DNA of 64,000 nt, taken from assembly GCF_000703165.1 (NCBI RefSeq), contig NZ_JNLQ01000002.1:1674001-1738000 (forward strand). The letters are read 5' to 3'. Made by a program: the position numbers and the translations under genes. The notes beneath the pieces were generated by a model. The model ran no database searches. It was not told where the DNA came from and worked only from the letters and a program-made list of their open reading frames with translations. The DNA is from Butyrivibrio sp. AE3004. GTDB lineage: Bacteria > Bacillota > Clostridia > Lachnospirales > Lachnospiraceae. How positions within the stretch are numbered: the stretch's first letter is position 1; the number at the start of each line of letters is the position of its first letter. Shown piece after piece: positions 7,207 to 15,737 of the stretch.

Positions 7207-9381
7207 CTAAGCCAACTGCCTTTTTACAAGTTCAGCAAAATATCCTTTTTTTTCTACAAGCTCCTCAAAGCTCCCCTCTTCTGCAATTTTTCCATCTTTC
7301 AAAAGAAGTATCCTGTCACAATTTTTAATGGTACTTAATCTGTGAGCAATTACAATTCTGGTACAATTAAGTCCATCAAGAGCATCAGAGACTTTTTTCT
7401 GAGTAATATTATCCAAAGCACTTGTAGCTTCATCAAAAATCAGTATCTTTGGCTTTGGAGCAATTGCTCTGGCAATCATTATTCTCTGCTTCTGGCCGCC
7501 GGAAATTCCGCCATGCCCTTCACTTATTATCGTATGCATTCCCATTGGCATATTTCGTATAGCATCGCCCATACCTGCTATTTCCGCTGCTTCCCACGCT
7601 TCTTCAAGAGTAAGAGATGGTGCGGATATTGTAATGTTTGAAAAAATATCGCCCTGAATGAGTGAACTGTTTTGTAAAACAACACCTATCTTTTTTCTAA
7701 GAGATTTAAGGTCAATACTGTTAATAGCCTTTTTGTCATAATAAATTGCTCCTTTCTCCGGTTTTTCAAAACCAAGAAGAAGTCTTACAAGCGTACTCTT
7801 ACCGCATCCTGTTTCACCTACTATGGCAACGTATTCTCCTGCTTTGATTTTAAGTGAAAGATTATTTATTATGTATGGCATCGAATTGTCATATCTAAAG
7901 CTTACATTATTAAGTTCTATGCTTCCCGATAGCCTTTCTATAACTTCATTTTCAGAGTAAACTTCAGGTTCTGCGTTTAGTATAGGTCCTGCCATTTCCA
8001 TTGCAGGCCTTATCTGTGCAATCGATGATGCTATATTTGCAAGAGCAACAAATGCTGCCATCACCTGTCCAAATGCTACATTAAAAGCATAGAAATCTGA
8101 CTGACTGACATGATTTCTTGCCGCAAGATCATACAAAACTACATTTCCAAAAAGCAAAACAGCTGTAACAAGACAATTATTTATCTTTAAAAAGAAAGGA
8201 GGATTATATAAGCATTGCGCTTTCTGTGCAAACTGCTCCGTCCACTTGGCAAAAGCTCTTTTTTCCGCACCTGCAAGCTTTATCTTTTGAATTCCGCTGA
8301 TAAGGCCATATGTAATTCCCATACCTTCCGCAGAAGCTTTCATCAGTTTTTTATTAACATGCGTTTGCAACAACGATGCAAAAAGAACAATAACGAAAAC
8401 TAATAACACAATCGTAATAGCCGGCATAAATAATACCGGTGTAATGATAAATACCTGGTAAATATAAAAAAGAGACATTATAGCGGCAAGTATTGTTGAA
8501 AAAACATTACTTATGAGAAGTGAACAAACCTGTTCTATACTCTGTTCTCTTTTAGCAAGCTCGCCAGAACTGAACTCCCTGAAAAAAGATGCTGGAAGTG
8601 ACATAATCCGCATCATAACAGCGGCTTCAACCTGAGCAGACATTTTCGTTTCAACCCTGAACAACAGCAGTGATTTTATTGTATTGATAAGCTGTGTAGT
8701 TATAACAGTTGTTCCTATTACAAGAGCTGTGCTAAGCAAAAATCTCATATTACCGGAATCAAGAACCGGACCCGTAAGAATTCTGACAAACAGAGGGATA
8801 AGCATTCCCAAAAAGACAACCATAAAGGACGCAAATGTGGCTGAAACAACATCTCCCGGAGTAATACAATGTGTCATAAAAGAAATCAGATCTGACATAT
8901 CAAGCTTTCGCAGCGGAAGTGGCTTATAAAATACATAAGCTTCCTTAGAAAAGAGCTTTTCATCATGCTTTTTTACTTTTATTTTCCTGCCCGTTACTCT
9001 GTCTCTGTAATAATATCCTGACGTGTTTCTCGGAATCAGTAAAACAGCAGACTTATCCTCTTCAAAAAAACCAAGCATAAGACCTGTACCATCAAAACTC
9101 CAGCCTTTAGTTAGCTCAACCTTTCTTCTCATTATTCCATTCGGTTGAAGCGAATACTCAAGTTCTTCTTCCAGATTATCAATATTTGACGGAATATCAG
9201 TATTTTTGCAGCCAAAAAAGGTCAGAATATTCCTGATAACTTCAGAAGTATAAAGACGGTCATCATCAGCTATACTTCCCCTTTGACCAATGACAGCTCT
9301 TACCAGCTTTTCCATTGAGTATTCAAAAGCTTCCTGGTCTCTTTTATTTCTTTCTTTTATCTGATCTTCAAACCAGCCCAT
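7207..9381 (-). CDS. NHLM/NHLP-type ABC exporter, ATP-binding/permease without peptidase
   Basis: A 724-residue exporter half. The first ~150 residues are a family-specific cytoplasmic domain (KLVRAVIGQRGS ... LLIPRNTSGYYYRDRVTGRKIKV) that replaces the C39 peptidase in the ABC2 subunit of NHLM bacteriocin systems. Six membrane helices span about 165-445. The NBD has Walker A GETGCGKST, signature SGGQKQR, Walker B LIFDEATSALD and the His switch AHRLS, so it should be ATP-competent. It starts 6 bp after the C39 exporter, with which it probably forms a pair. Confidence 0.9.
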   Translation of the reverse strand: MGWFEDQIKERNKRDQEAFEYSMEKLVRAVIGQRGSIADDDRLYTSEVIRNILTFFGCKNTDIPSNIDNLEEELEYSLQPNGIMRRKVELTKGWSFDGTGLMLGFFEEDKSAVLLIPRNTSGYYYRDRVTGRKIKVKKHDEKLFSKEAYVFYKPLPLRKLDMSDLISFMTHCITPGDVVSATFASFMVVFLGMLIPLFVRILTGPVLDSGNMRFLLSTALVIGTTVITTQLINTIKSLLLFRVETKMSAQVEAAVMMRIMSLPASFFREFSSGELAKREQSIEQVCSLLISNVFSTILAAIMSLFYIYQVFIITPVLFMPAITIVLLVFVIVLFASLLQTHVNKKLMKASAEGMGITYGLISGIQKIKLAGAEKRAFAKWTEQFAQKAQCLYNPPFFLKINNCLVTAVLLFGNVVLYDLAARNHVSQSDFYAFNVAFGQVMAAFVALANIASSIAQIRPAMEMAGPILNAEPEVYSENEVIERLSGSIELNNVSFRYDNSMPYIINNLSLKIKAGEYVAIVGETGCGKSTLVRLLLGFEKPEKGAIYYDKKAINSIDLKSLRKKIGVVLQNSSLIQGDIFSNITISAPSLTLEEAWEAAEIAGMGDAIRNMPMGMHTIISEGHGGISGGQKQRIMIARAIAPKPKILIFDEATSALDNITQKKVSDALDGLNCTRIVIAHRLSTIKNCDRILLLKDGKIAEEGSFEELVEKKGYFAELVKRQLA

Positions 9382-9387
9382 ATTTCC

Positions 9388-11571
9388 TCATTCAACAGTT
9401 ACAAGATTTTTATAAAAGCCATCGAGCTTAATAAGCTCATCATGAGTTCCTCTCTCGACTACCTTACCGTTGTCCATAACAAGAATATCATCACAATCCC
9501 TTATGGTAGATAGTCTGTGCGCTATGACAATACATGTAATTCCTCTGTTTTTTATAGCATTGACAACTTCATTTTCGGTTTTTGCATCAAGTGCACTTGT
9601 AGCCTCGTCAAGTATAATAATCGAAGGATCTCTGGCAAGAACTCTGGCAATCTCAATACGCTGCCTCTCTCCGCCGGACATATCTTTTCCACCCTCTAAT
9701 AGTTTTGATCTGTAGCCGGAAGGTCTGGAAATTATCTTTTCATGAATCCCGGCATCCCTAGCTGCAAGAATCATTTCAAAATCCTCGATTGATTCATCCC
9801 ACATTTTAATATTGTTTTCTACAGTATCTTCAAAAAGCTCAACATCCTGACTGGCAACCGATACTGAGCCCTTAAATACACCTTTGCTTATTTCATTTAT
9901 TCTTTTACCATCAAATAATATTTCTCCGCTCCAGGGCTTATACAAACCTGATATAAGCCCTGCCATGGTTGATTTACCGCATCCGCTTTTTCCCACAATG
10001 GCAATTCTTTCTCCGGGCTTTATTTCCAAAGAAAAATCTTCAATAAGAGGATCCTTTAATTTACAATAGCCAAATGAAAGATTTTTGATTTCAACATTTC
10101 CTGTCAGCTTAGAAAACTCTCCTTCTTCTGATTCAAGTCCAAATTTTTCATCAAAAATATCATCTTCCGGATAATCCATCACATCACTTATGCGTTCCAT
10201 GTCAGTTCTCATTTCAAAAATAGCCTGGCCTGAGTTTATAAGCATATTTGCTGGTTCCATAAATGACGAAAGAAATCCTTGAAAAGCCAAAATCATACCG
10301 ACTGTAAATTGACCTCTCATAGCAAAGAAAACACCCAGTATCAAAACAACATAATTAGCAAGTGATGTTAAAAGAGGCGGGATTACGCCAAGATAGCTTT
10401 CAAGCACACTGTATTTTACATTTTGAGCAAGAACTGATGCCTGATATCCGGTCCATTTTTGAAAGAAACCATTTTCCGCGCCTGAGGACTTTATAGTCTC
10501 GGCCATTTCAATTCCAGAAATTGTTGCAGAGAGTAATTTCCCCTCGTCTCGCATCCTTACTCTTGTAAGATTTACTCTTTTCTCTGATACATATCTCGCA
10601 ACAATCAAATTGATAAATATCGCAGAAAGACCTATTATCGTAAGCGGGTAGCTATACCTTAGCATAACGAAAAGATATACTATCATCATTACGGAATGTA
10701 AAAATAAAGGTGCAACCGTATCCACCAAAGTAGCTGCTATCGTTTCATTTACTTCTTCTCTCATAATAATATCCCCTGCCATTCTCTGAGAGAAGAATTC
10801 AATAGGAAGCTTCAATACCTTCCACATATATGTTGTTGCACCAACACATGCCATTTTGCCGCTTATCTTCAAAAAGTAAATTCTTGTTATCAGTTCACTA
10901 ATAATCTGTAAAGTTGCAAGTATTACCATGAGAAATATAAACGGTCCAAGCCAGGTCCTGTTTATCCCTGTCAGAAGTCTGTCCATAAAGACTCTGGTCA
11001 TGACAGGATTTATCACGCCAATCATATAGGAAATAATTCCTGTAACAGCGACAAGTGCCATTGCTGTTTTTGCTCCCTTTAGTCTTTTTGAAGCATATTC
11101 TGCCATGCTCTTTTTATTACCTGTAGGAACAAAGCCCTCTCCGGGAACTATCTGAAGAACAATGCCTGTAAATGAAGTATCAAATTCCTCCATTGTTATT
11201 CTGACATCGCCGCGAGCCGGATCGTTTATATAAGCATATCCGTTTTTAAATCCCTTAAGAACAACAAAATGATCTAAATTCCAATGTATTATACACGGAA
11301 AAATGCCATCCCGCTTTATCTCATCAATTTCAAATCTGTAACCTTTAGCATCAAAGCCATAGTTTCTGGCTGCCTTTAATATATATTTTGCATTGGACCC
11401 ATCTCTTGAAACACCGCAGTCTACCCTGACTCTTTCAAGCGGAACCCACATACTGTAAAAAGCCATGATCATACAAAGGCTTGCAGCCCCACACTCAACA
11501 GCCTCCATCTGCATTATTACCGGAACCTTTGCAACTCCGTTCTTTACAGGATTTTTTACTTTTTTATTCAT
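9388..11571 (-). CDS. NHLM/NHLP-type peptidase-containing ABC exporter (C39)
   Basis: A 727-residue bacteriocin-type exporter that cuts leaders after a double glycine and exports the product. The N-terminal C39 peptidase shows catalytic Cys27 (MEAVECGAASL), His101 (WNLDHFVVL) and Asp117 (INDPARG). Six membrane helices follow, then an NBD with GKSGCGKST, SGGERQR and ILDEATSALD. I chose ATG 11571, which has AGGA eight bases upstream; an in-frame GTG at 11595 lacks a ribosome site and would overlap the previous gene. It lies directly after two peptides with GG at residues 20-21, its likely substrates. Confidence 0.92.
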   Translation of the reverse strand: MNKKVKNPVKNGVAKVPVIMQMEAVECGAASLCMIMAFYSMWVPLERVRVDCGVSRDGSNAKYILKAARNYGFDAKGYRFEIDEIKRDGIFPCIIHWNLDHFVVLKGFKNGYAYINDPARGDVRITMEEFDTSFTGIVLQIVPGEGFVPTGNKKSMAEYASKRLKGAKTAMALVAVTGIISYMIGVINPVMTRVFMDRLLTGINRTWLGPFIFLMVILATLQIISELITRIYFLKISGKMACVGATTYMWKVLKLPIEFFSQRMAGDIIMREEVNETIAATLVDTVAPLFLHSVMMIVYLFVMLRYSYPLTIIGLSAIFINLIVARYVSEKRVNLTRVRMRDEGKLLSATISGIEMAETIKSSGAENGFFQKWTGYQASVLAQNVKYSVLESYLGVIPPLLTSLANYVVLILGVFFAMRGQFTVGMILAFQGFLSSFMEPANMLINSGQAIFEMRTDMERISDVMDYPEDDIFDEKFGLESEEGEFSKLTGNVEIKNLSFGYCKLKDPLIEDFSLEIKPGERIAIVGKSGCGKSTMAGLISGLYKPWSGEILFDGKRINEISKGVFKGSVSVASQDVELFEDTVENNIKMWDESIEDFEMILAARDAGIHEKIISRPSGYRSKLLEGGKDMSGGERQRIEIARVLARDPSIIILDEATSALDAKTENEVVNAIKNRGITCIVIAHRLSTIRDCDDILVMDNGKVVERGTHDELIKLDGFYKNLVTVE

Positions 11572-11587
11572 ACCTGCATTCCTGTTT

Positions 11588-12004
11588 TTAGTCACTTAAA
11601 AGAAAATGAATCGGTTTTATGCTTTCAACTAAAATTTCACCTTCATACACACCATTAGGAATTTTCATATCGCAGCCAACAGATACTCTGCCATAAGAAT
11701 CCTTATCAACATAATCTATAACAGATTTCTCATCACCGATGCATAAATTCTGCCCGGGTTTTATTGCATCTTTAGAGACATCACTGATTATCATCGTAAC
11801 TCTTCCATCTGTAGCATATGCTTCACCTTTTATGATCGTATCGATGTCATCTATAGAAGCCCAAATAAAAAAAACTGCAAGCATAACCACAACCACCATA
11901 AGGATAACCCATATGGCAGGTGTAGTTACGTGCAGATAATCATTTAATGCTTCAGGTGAAGAAATCCTATCAATACTCTTTTTCCTGAAAATATTATCAT
12001 TCAT
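11588..12004 (-). CDS. dwarf HlyD-like secretion accessory protein
   Basis: A 138-residue protein with the N terminus typical of NHLM-system membrane fusion proteins: RISSPEALNDYLHVTTPAIW, then one membrane helix near residues 30-50. The outer part is a single small beta-rich barrel-like domain (GEAYATDGRVTMIISDVSKDAIKPGQNL ... GEILVESIKP). The family is usually around 400 residues with a long coiled-coil hairpin and lipoyl domain, both absent here. The reading frame and ribosome site are good, so this looks like a minimal natural form rather than a pseudogene. It is placed between the peptides and the exporters. Confidence 0.75.
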   Translation of the reverse strand: MNDNIFRKKSIDRISSPEALNDYLHVTTPAIWVILMVVVVMLAVFFIWASIDDIDTIIKGEAYATDGRVTMIISDVSKDAIKPGQNLCIGDEKSVIDYVDKDSYGRVSVGCDMKIPNGVYEGEILVESIKPIHFLLSD

Positions 12005-12016
12005 GAAAGCCCCCGG

Positions 12017-12274
12017 TTATAACCATGCTCCATCGGACGGTGCTTCAATAGAATCAGCAACCGTCACTTTAGACTTGGAAGTAACTGAATTACCAAGTCT
12101 ACTTACTTTAGGTTTCTTTCCTTTGAGCTCTAAGGTGCCTGCATCCACAGCTTCACCGGTATAAACCGTTTTTTTCACAATATCCTGGTCTTTAGCAAAG
12201 AAAAATCCCGAACCACCGTTGACCTCATCAAGTTCCTCATCACTAAGTTCTGTTTTCAAATTTTCATCACTCAT
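12017..12274 (-). CDS. double-glycine leader peptide precursor, Cys-free (85 aa)
   Basis: The leader MSDENLKTELSDEELDEVNGG is a textbook acidic double-glycine leader with GG at residues 20-21, the cut site of C39 exporters. The 64-residue remainder has no Cys, is Lys/Val/Ser/Thr-rich and ends in DGAWL. A longer in-frame start at 12364 is rejected: ATG 12274 has AAGGAG 6-7 bases upstream, while the extension adds an unlikely Cys/Trp-rich segment before the leader. No modification enzymes (lanthipeptide synthetase, YcaO, radical SAM) are near, so an unmodified bacteriocin or signal is the likely product. Confidence 0.8.
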   Translation of the reverse strand: MSDENLKTELSDEELDEVNGGSGFFFAKDQDIVKKTVYTGEAVDAGTLELKGKKPKVSRLGNSVTSKSKVTVADSIEAPSDGAWL

Positions 12275-12324
12275 ATGCCACTCCTTTCTAAAGCAAAAAG
12301 CTTTATAGCACATAAACGAACACA

Positions 12325-12537
12325 TTATCCGGCAAAATAGTTTATCCCACCACAAAGAGGACATTCACACTTAGATTGCTGAATATCAACTCTAATGTTC
12401 TTCTGACATTTCTGACAGTTTACATCCATATACTGGATTTTCTTAACCTTGTTGAATCTCTTTATTTTCGCACTACCCCCGATTACATCCTCAAGACAAT
12501 CGTCATCGAGAGGTATTCCTCCGGTAACTTCAATCAT
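12325..12537 (-). CDS. double-glycine leader peptide with zinc-ribbon-like core (70 aa)
   Basis: Start ATG 12537 has a GAGGAGGAGA ribosome site; the longer frame to 12582 has none. Residues 1-21 look like a GG leader (LDDDCLEDVIGG, GG at 20-21). The 49-residue core is basic, then carries C41-x2-C44 and C57/C59-x2-C62 (CPLCGG), the spacing of a zinc ribbon or two disulfides. It is the first gene after the SARP-type promoter and 50 bp before the second precursor. It could be an exported metal-binding or disulfide peptide. The alternative is a cytoplasmic zinc-ribbon protein whose VIGG is coincidental. I favour a precursor because of the equal leader length in both. Confidence 0.7.
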   Translation of the reverse strand: MIEVTGGIPLDDDCLEDVIGGSAKIKRFNKVKKIQYMDVNCQKCQKNIRVDIQQSKCECPLCGGINYFAG

Positions 12538-12572
12538 AGCTATCTCCTCCTCACAATTAAACTTACAAGAGA

Positions 12573-12606
12573 ATAATAGCAAAATCTGTCCAACAAATGT
12601 CCAACA
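12573..12606 (-). promoter_or_regulatory. SARP-type activator site and -10 upstream of the peptide-export operon
   Basis: On the minus strand there are two TGTTGGACA copies with an 11-bp period (12587-12606), then exactly 8 bp, then TATTAT (12573-12578). The repeat block is identical to the one at 5386-5405, while the flanks differ, so this is a conserved operator rather than a recent duplication. The predicted transcript begins about 30 bases before the first precursor gene's ribosome site. Confidence 0.7.
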
Positions 12607-12623
12607 TTAAGTTAAATTTATTA

Positions 12624-14273
12624 TTATTTAATAATATGCGTTTTTTTCAATATGCCAACAAGCTTATATCCTTTAGGAAATTGCAACAATTCTTCTTCAG
12701 TTACACCTTTTGTCCTGACCATTCCTACTGCATAGATAAGAACAGCAATAAACATTGCAACAGCAACACATATAAGATTTGTGAAGTATTCATTTTCAAG
12801 CACTTTTCCGACAAATATCGAAAACAATCTATACACTAAAAACGCCATGGTTCCCATAACCACTGAAACCGCAAAGGGAATAATATACATTTTTTTGATA
12901 TCCTGTTTAACATCCAAGGCTTTTGAAATAGAATATTCATTTAGTATGCACATGAGTAGTGAATACAAAATAGTTACAATTGCCAGTGCCTTGTTGCCAA
13001 GATTTGTAAAAAGCAAAAGTAATGTAAGAACTATAGTCTGAATCACCAGTGCTATAGCGGCATTTATTACCGGCGCATTTACTCTTCCTATTCCCTGTAG
13101 TATGGCATTACTTACTGTTGAAAGGGAATAAAATACAACAGTGATCGCCAAAAACTGCATAAGTACCCCAGCCTCATGAAGGGTAGACTTTTGAGGAAAC
13201 AGCAGCATGATTATTGGTTCCGATAAAGCAAAAAGTCCCACAGCTGAAGGAATTGCTATCATATTTATCAATCGGTAAACCCGTTCAACCATTTGAGCTG
13301 TTCTTTCATAATTCTTCTGCGCATAATAGGTTGAAACACTTGGCATTATGGTAGCCGCTCCTGCTGAAGCTATTGCTATTGGGAAATTGGTGATATTCAT
13401 AGCCTTTCTTGAAAATACACCAAATCTGGTAACAACCTCGTTATGCGGTATTCCTCTGTTGTAAGTCATAATTTTGGAAAACAGAGTAGAATTAAGTGTT
13501 GTCGATAAATTGTATATAAATGTACTTAAAATAAACGGCGTCACAATCATCAGAATAAGTATGAATATTTCTCTGTATCCAAGATCTTTATGATGATCAT
13601 GAATAACCTTTCTTTTTACAGCATCCCTGTTCGCATTATAAACAAACAGCATGAAAATAAGTGCTATAACAACACCGGATCCCGTTCCGAGTGCACCTCC
13701 TATAGCGCCATACATTGCTCTGGTTGATTCATCACTCCCTTTTGAGAGCGCAAGATTAACCAGTAAGTATGCACCTCCAACAGAAACAAACGCATTCAGG
13801 AACTGTTCTACAAGCTGAGAAATACTTGTAGGTATCATTGTTCTATGCGCCTGAAAATACCCCCTAAGCACACCCAGAGGACCGAAAATAAATATAAATG
13901 GTGAAAACACACGTAAAACCGGAATCGAATATCCGTCAACAAACAAAGGTGCACCAAAAAACGCAATCAAACTTCCTACTGCGCCTACGATACAAACATA
14001 AATAAGCGCACAGTGAAAAATTCGCTGTGCGTTTCTGTATTCATGTACAGCAAGTCTCTGCGATATTATCTTACTCATCGCAGAGGGAATGCTGTATGAA
14101 GAAATCAGTAGTACAATTGAATAAATATAATATGCCGTGCTGTAATATCCATTTCCTTCATCACCTACAATTCCGGTAAAAGGAGCCTGATATAAGAGGC
14201 CTATTATTTTTGATATAATACCGGCGGTTGCTAGTATACCACCTTGAACTAAAATACTTTTTTTCTTACTCAT
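12624..14273 (-). CDS. SpoVB/MurJ-like polysaccharide flippase (MATE/MOP superfamily)
   Basis: A 549-residue integral membrane protein with about 14 hydrophobic helices. The start (ILVQGGILATAGIISKIIGLLYQAPFTGIVG) and the motif YYIYSIVLLISSYSIPSAMSK are typical of the SpoVB-like branch of MOP flippases, which move lipid-linked wall or polysaccharide precursors across the membrane. It follows glgA by only 4 bp and lacks a clear ribosome site, so translational coupling is likely. Its stop lies just upstream of the peptide-operon activator site, so the peptide promoter sits in the gap. Exact cargo is unknown. Confidence 0.85.
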   Translation of the reverse strand: MSKKKSILVQGGILATAGIISKIIGLLYQAPFTGIVGDEGNGYYSTAYYIYSIVLLISSYSIPSAMSKIISQRLAVHEYRNAQRIFHCALIYVCIVGAVGSLIAFFGAPLFVDGYSIPVLRVFSPFIFIFGPLGVLRGYFQAHRTMIPTSISQLVEQFLNAFVSVGGAYLLVNLALSKGSDESTRAMYGAIGGALGTGSGVVIALIFMLFVYNANRDAVKRKVIHDHHKDLGYREIFILILMIVTPFILSTFIYNLSTTLNSTLFSKIMTYNRGIPHNEVVTRFGVFSRKAMNITNFPIAIASAGAATIMPSVSTYYAQKNYERTAQMVERVYRLINMIAIPSAVGLFALSEPIIMLLFPQKSTLHEAGVLMQFLAITVVFYSLSTVSNAILQGIGRVNAPVINAAIALVIQTIVLTLLLLFTNLGNKALAIVTILYSLLMCILNEYSISKALDVKQDIKKMYIIPFAVSVVMGTMAFLVYRLFSIFVGKVLENEYFTNLICVAVAMFIAVLIYAVGMVRTKGVTEEELLQFPKGYKLVGILKKTHIIK

Positions 14274-14277
14274 TTTC

Positions 14278-15723
14278 TTATGGTCTTAGCCAATCGTACA
14301 TCTCCTGATATTTGGCTGCTGAAACCTCCCATGAGAAGTTTGCTGCCATTGCACGATCTATCATCTTATTCCATTCGCGCTTATTATCATAAAATACTCT
14401 CTCAGCCTCGCGAACGGTATTCATCATCTCATGAGCATTATAGTTAAGGAATCCAAAACCGGTTCCTGTGCTCTCATACTGATTATATGGCTCAACTGTA
14501 TCTTTAAGTCCTCCCGTCTGTCTTACAATCGGGATTGATCCGTATCTTAATGCCATTAGCTGTGAAAGGCCACAAGGCTCAAACAAAGAAGGCATAAGGA
14601 ATGCATCTGATGCTGCATAAATCTTATGTGATAACGGATTTGAATAATAAATGTTCGCAGAAACTTTATCAGAATATTTCCATGCAAAATGTCTGAACAT
14701 ATTCTCGTATTGTTCTTCACCCGTACCAAGAACAACAATCTGTATTGCATCCTGGCAAAGCTCATCAAGAACATAAGCAATAAGATCAAAGCCCTTCTGA
14801 TCGGTAAGTCTTGAAATAATACCAATCATCATTATCTTATCATCTTCAGGAAGGTTTAATTCTCTCTGAAGAGCTCTCTTGTTCTTTGACTTTTCTTTAC
14901 GGAAATTAATTGCATTAAACGGATGCTCAAGGAATTTATCTGTTTCCGGATTGAAATCAGTATAATCAATACCGTTTACAATACCTCTAAGGTCATGGCT
15001 TCTGGCTCTTAATAATCCATCCAGTCCTTCACCGTAAAACTCGGTTTTGATTTCATCAGCATATGTACTGCTTACAGTTGTAATTGCATCAGCATAAACA
15101 ATACCACCCTTTAAGAGATTGGCATCCTTGTAATATCCGAGTTTATCCGGTGTAAAATAATAATCCGGAAGACCTGTTATATCCTGCACATCCTTAGCAT
15201 CCCATTTTCCCTGGAACTTAAGATTGTGAATAGTCATTATCGACTTAATTCCACGGAAAAACTCATTCCCCTGGAATCTTTCCTTAAGATAAACAGGAAT
15301 AAGTCCGGTCTGCCAGTCATGACAATGAATGATGTCTGGTCTGAAGCCTATTACGGGAAGAATTGAAAGAGCAGCCTTACTGAAAAATGTAAACTTCTCT
15401 ATCTCCCATATAACATCTCCGCCGTATGGTGCCATACCACCAAAGAAGTACTCATTATCGATAAAATAGTAATGTACTCCATCAACTTCAGCATGAAAAA
15501 TGCCAACATATTCACTTTTCCAATGAAAATCCATATAAAAATTGGAAACGTATTCCAATTTATCCTTCATTTCCTGCGCCATACAGGTATATTTTGGAAG
15601 AATAACCCTTACATCAAAATATCTCTTATCAATGTCTTTCGGTAAGGATCCGACAACGTCTGCCAATCCGCCGGTTTTAATAAATGGTACACCTTCCGAT
15701 GCTACAAATAGAATGTTCTTCAT
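14278..15723 (-). CDS. glgA: glycogen synthase, GT5 (ADP-glucose type)
   Basis: A 481-residue cytoplasmic glycosyltransferase that extends alpha-1,4-glucan from ADP-glucose. The ADP-glucose-binding KTGGLADVVGSLPK occurs near residues 16-29. HCHDWQTGLIPVYLK, TTVSSTYADEI and the C-terminal domain with IGIISRLTDQKGFDL, MPSLFEPCGLSQL and PIVRQTGGLKDTV are diagnostic. Length is normal for bacterial GlgA. The ribosome site GGAGG is six bases before the ATG. No other glycogen genes are adjacent; trpS is 14 bp upstream and the flippase follows directly. Confidence 0.95.
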   Translation of the reverse strand: MKNILFVASEGVPFIKTGGLADVVGSLPKDIDKRYFDVRVILPKYTCMAQEMKDKLEYVSNFYMDFHWKSEYVGIFHAEVDGVHYYFIDNEYFFGGMAPYGGDVIWEIEKFTFFSKAALSILPVIGFRPDIIHCHDWQTGLIPVYLKERFQGNEFFRGIKSIMTIHNLKFQGKWDAKDVQDITGLPDYYFTPDKLGYYKDANLLKGGIVYADAITTVSSTYADEIKTEFYGEGLDGLLRARSHDLRGIVNGIDYTDFNPETDKFLEHPFNAINFRKEKSKNKRALQRELNLPEDDKIMMIGIISRLTDQKGFDLIAYVLDELCQDAIQIVVLGTGEEQYENMFRHFAWKYSDKVSANIYYSNPLSHKIYAASDAFLMPSLFEPCGLSQLMALRYGSIPIVRQTGGLKDTVEPYNQYESTGTGFGFLNYNAHEMMNTVREAERVFYDNKREWNKMIDRAMAANFSWEVSAAKYQEMYDWLRP

Positions 15724-15737
15724 GTAGTGCCTCCAGT

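Noticed and set aside
12275..12364. Longer start for the Cys-free peptide
   Set aside because: The extension is Cys/Trp-rich, overlaps the previous gene and lacks a ribosome site, whereas ATG 12274 has AAGGAG and begins a standard leader.
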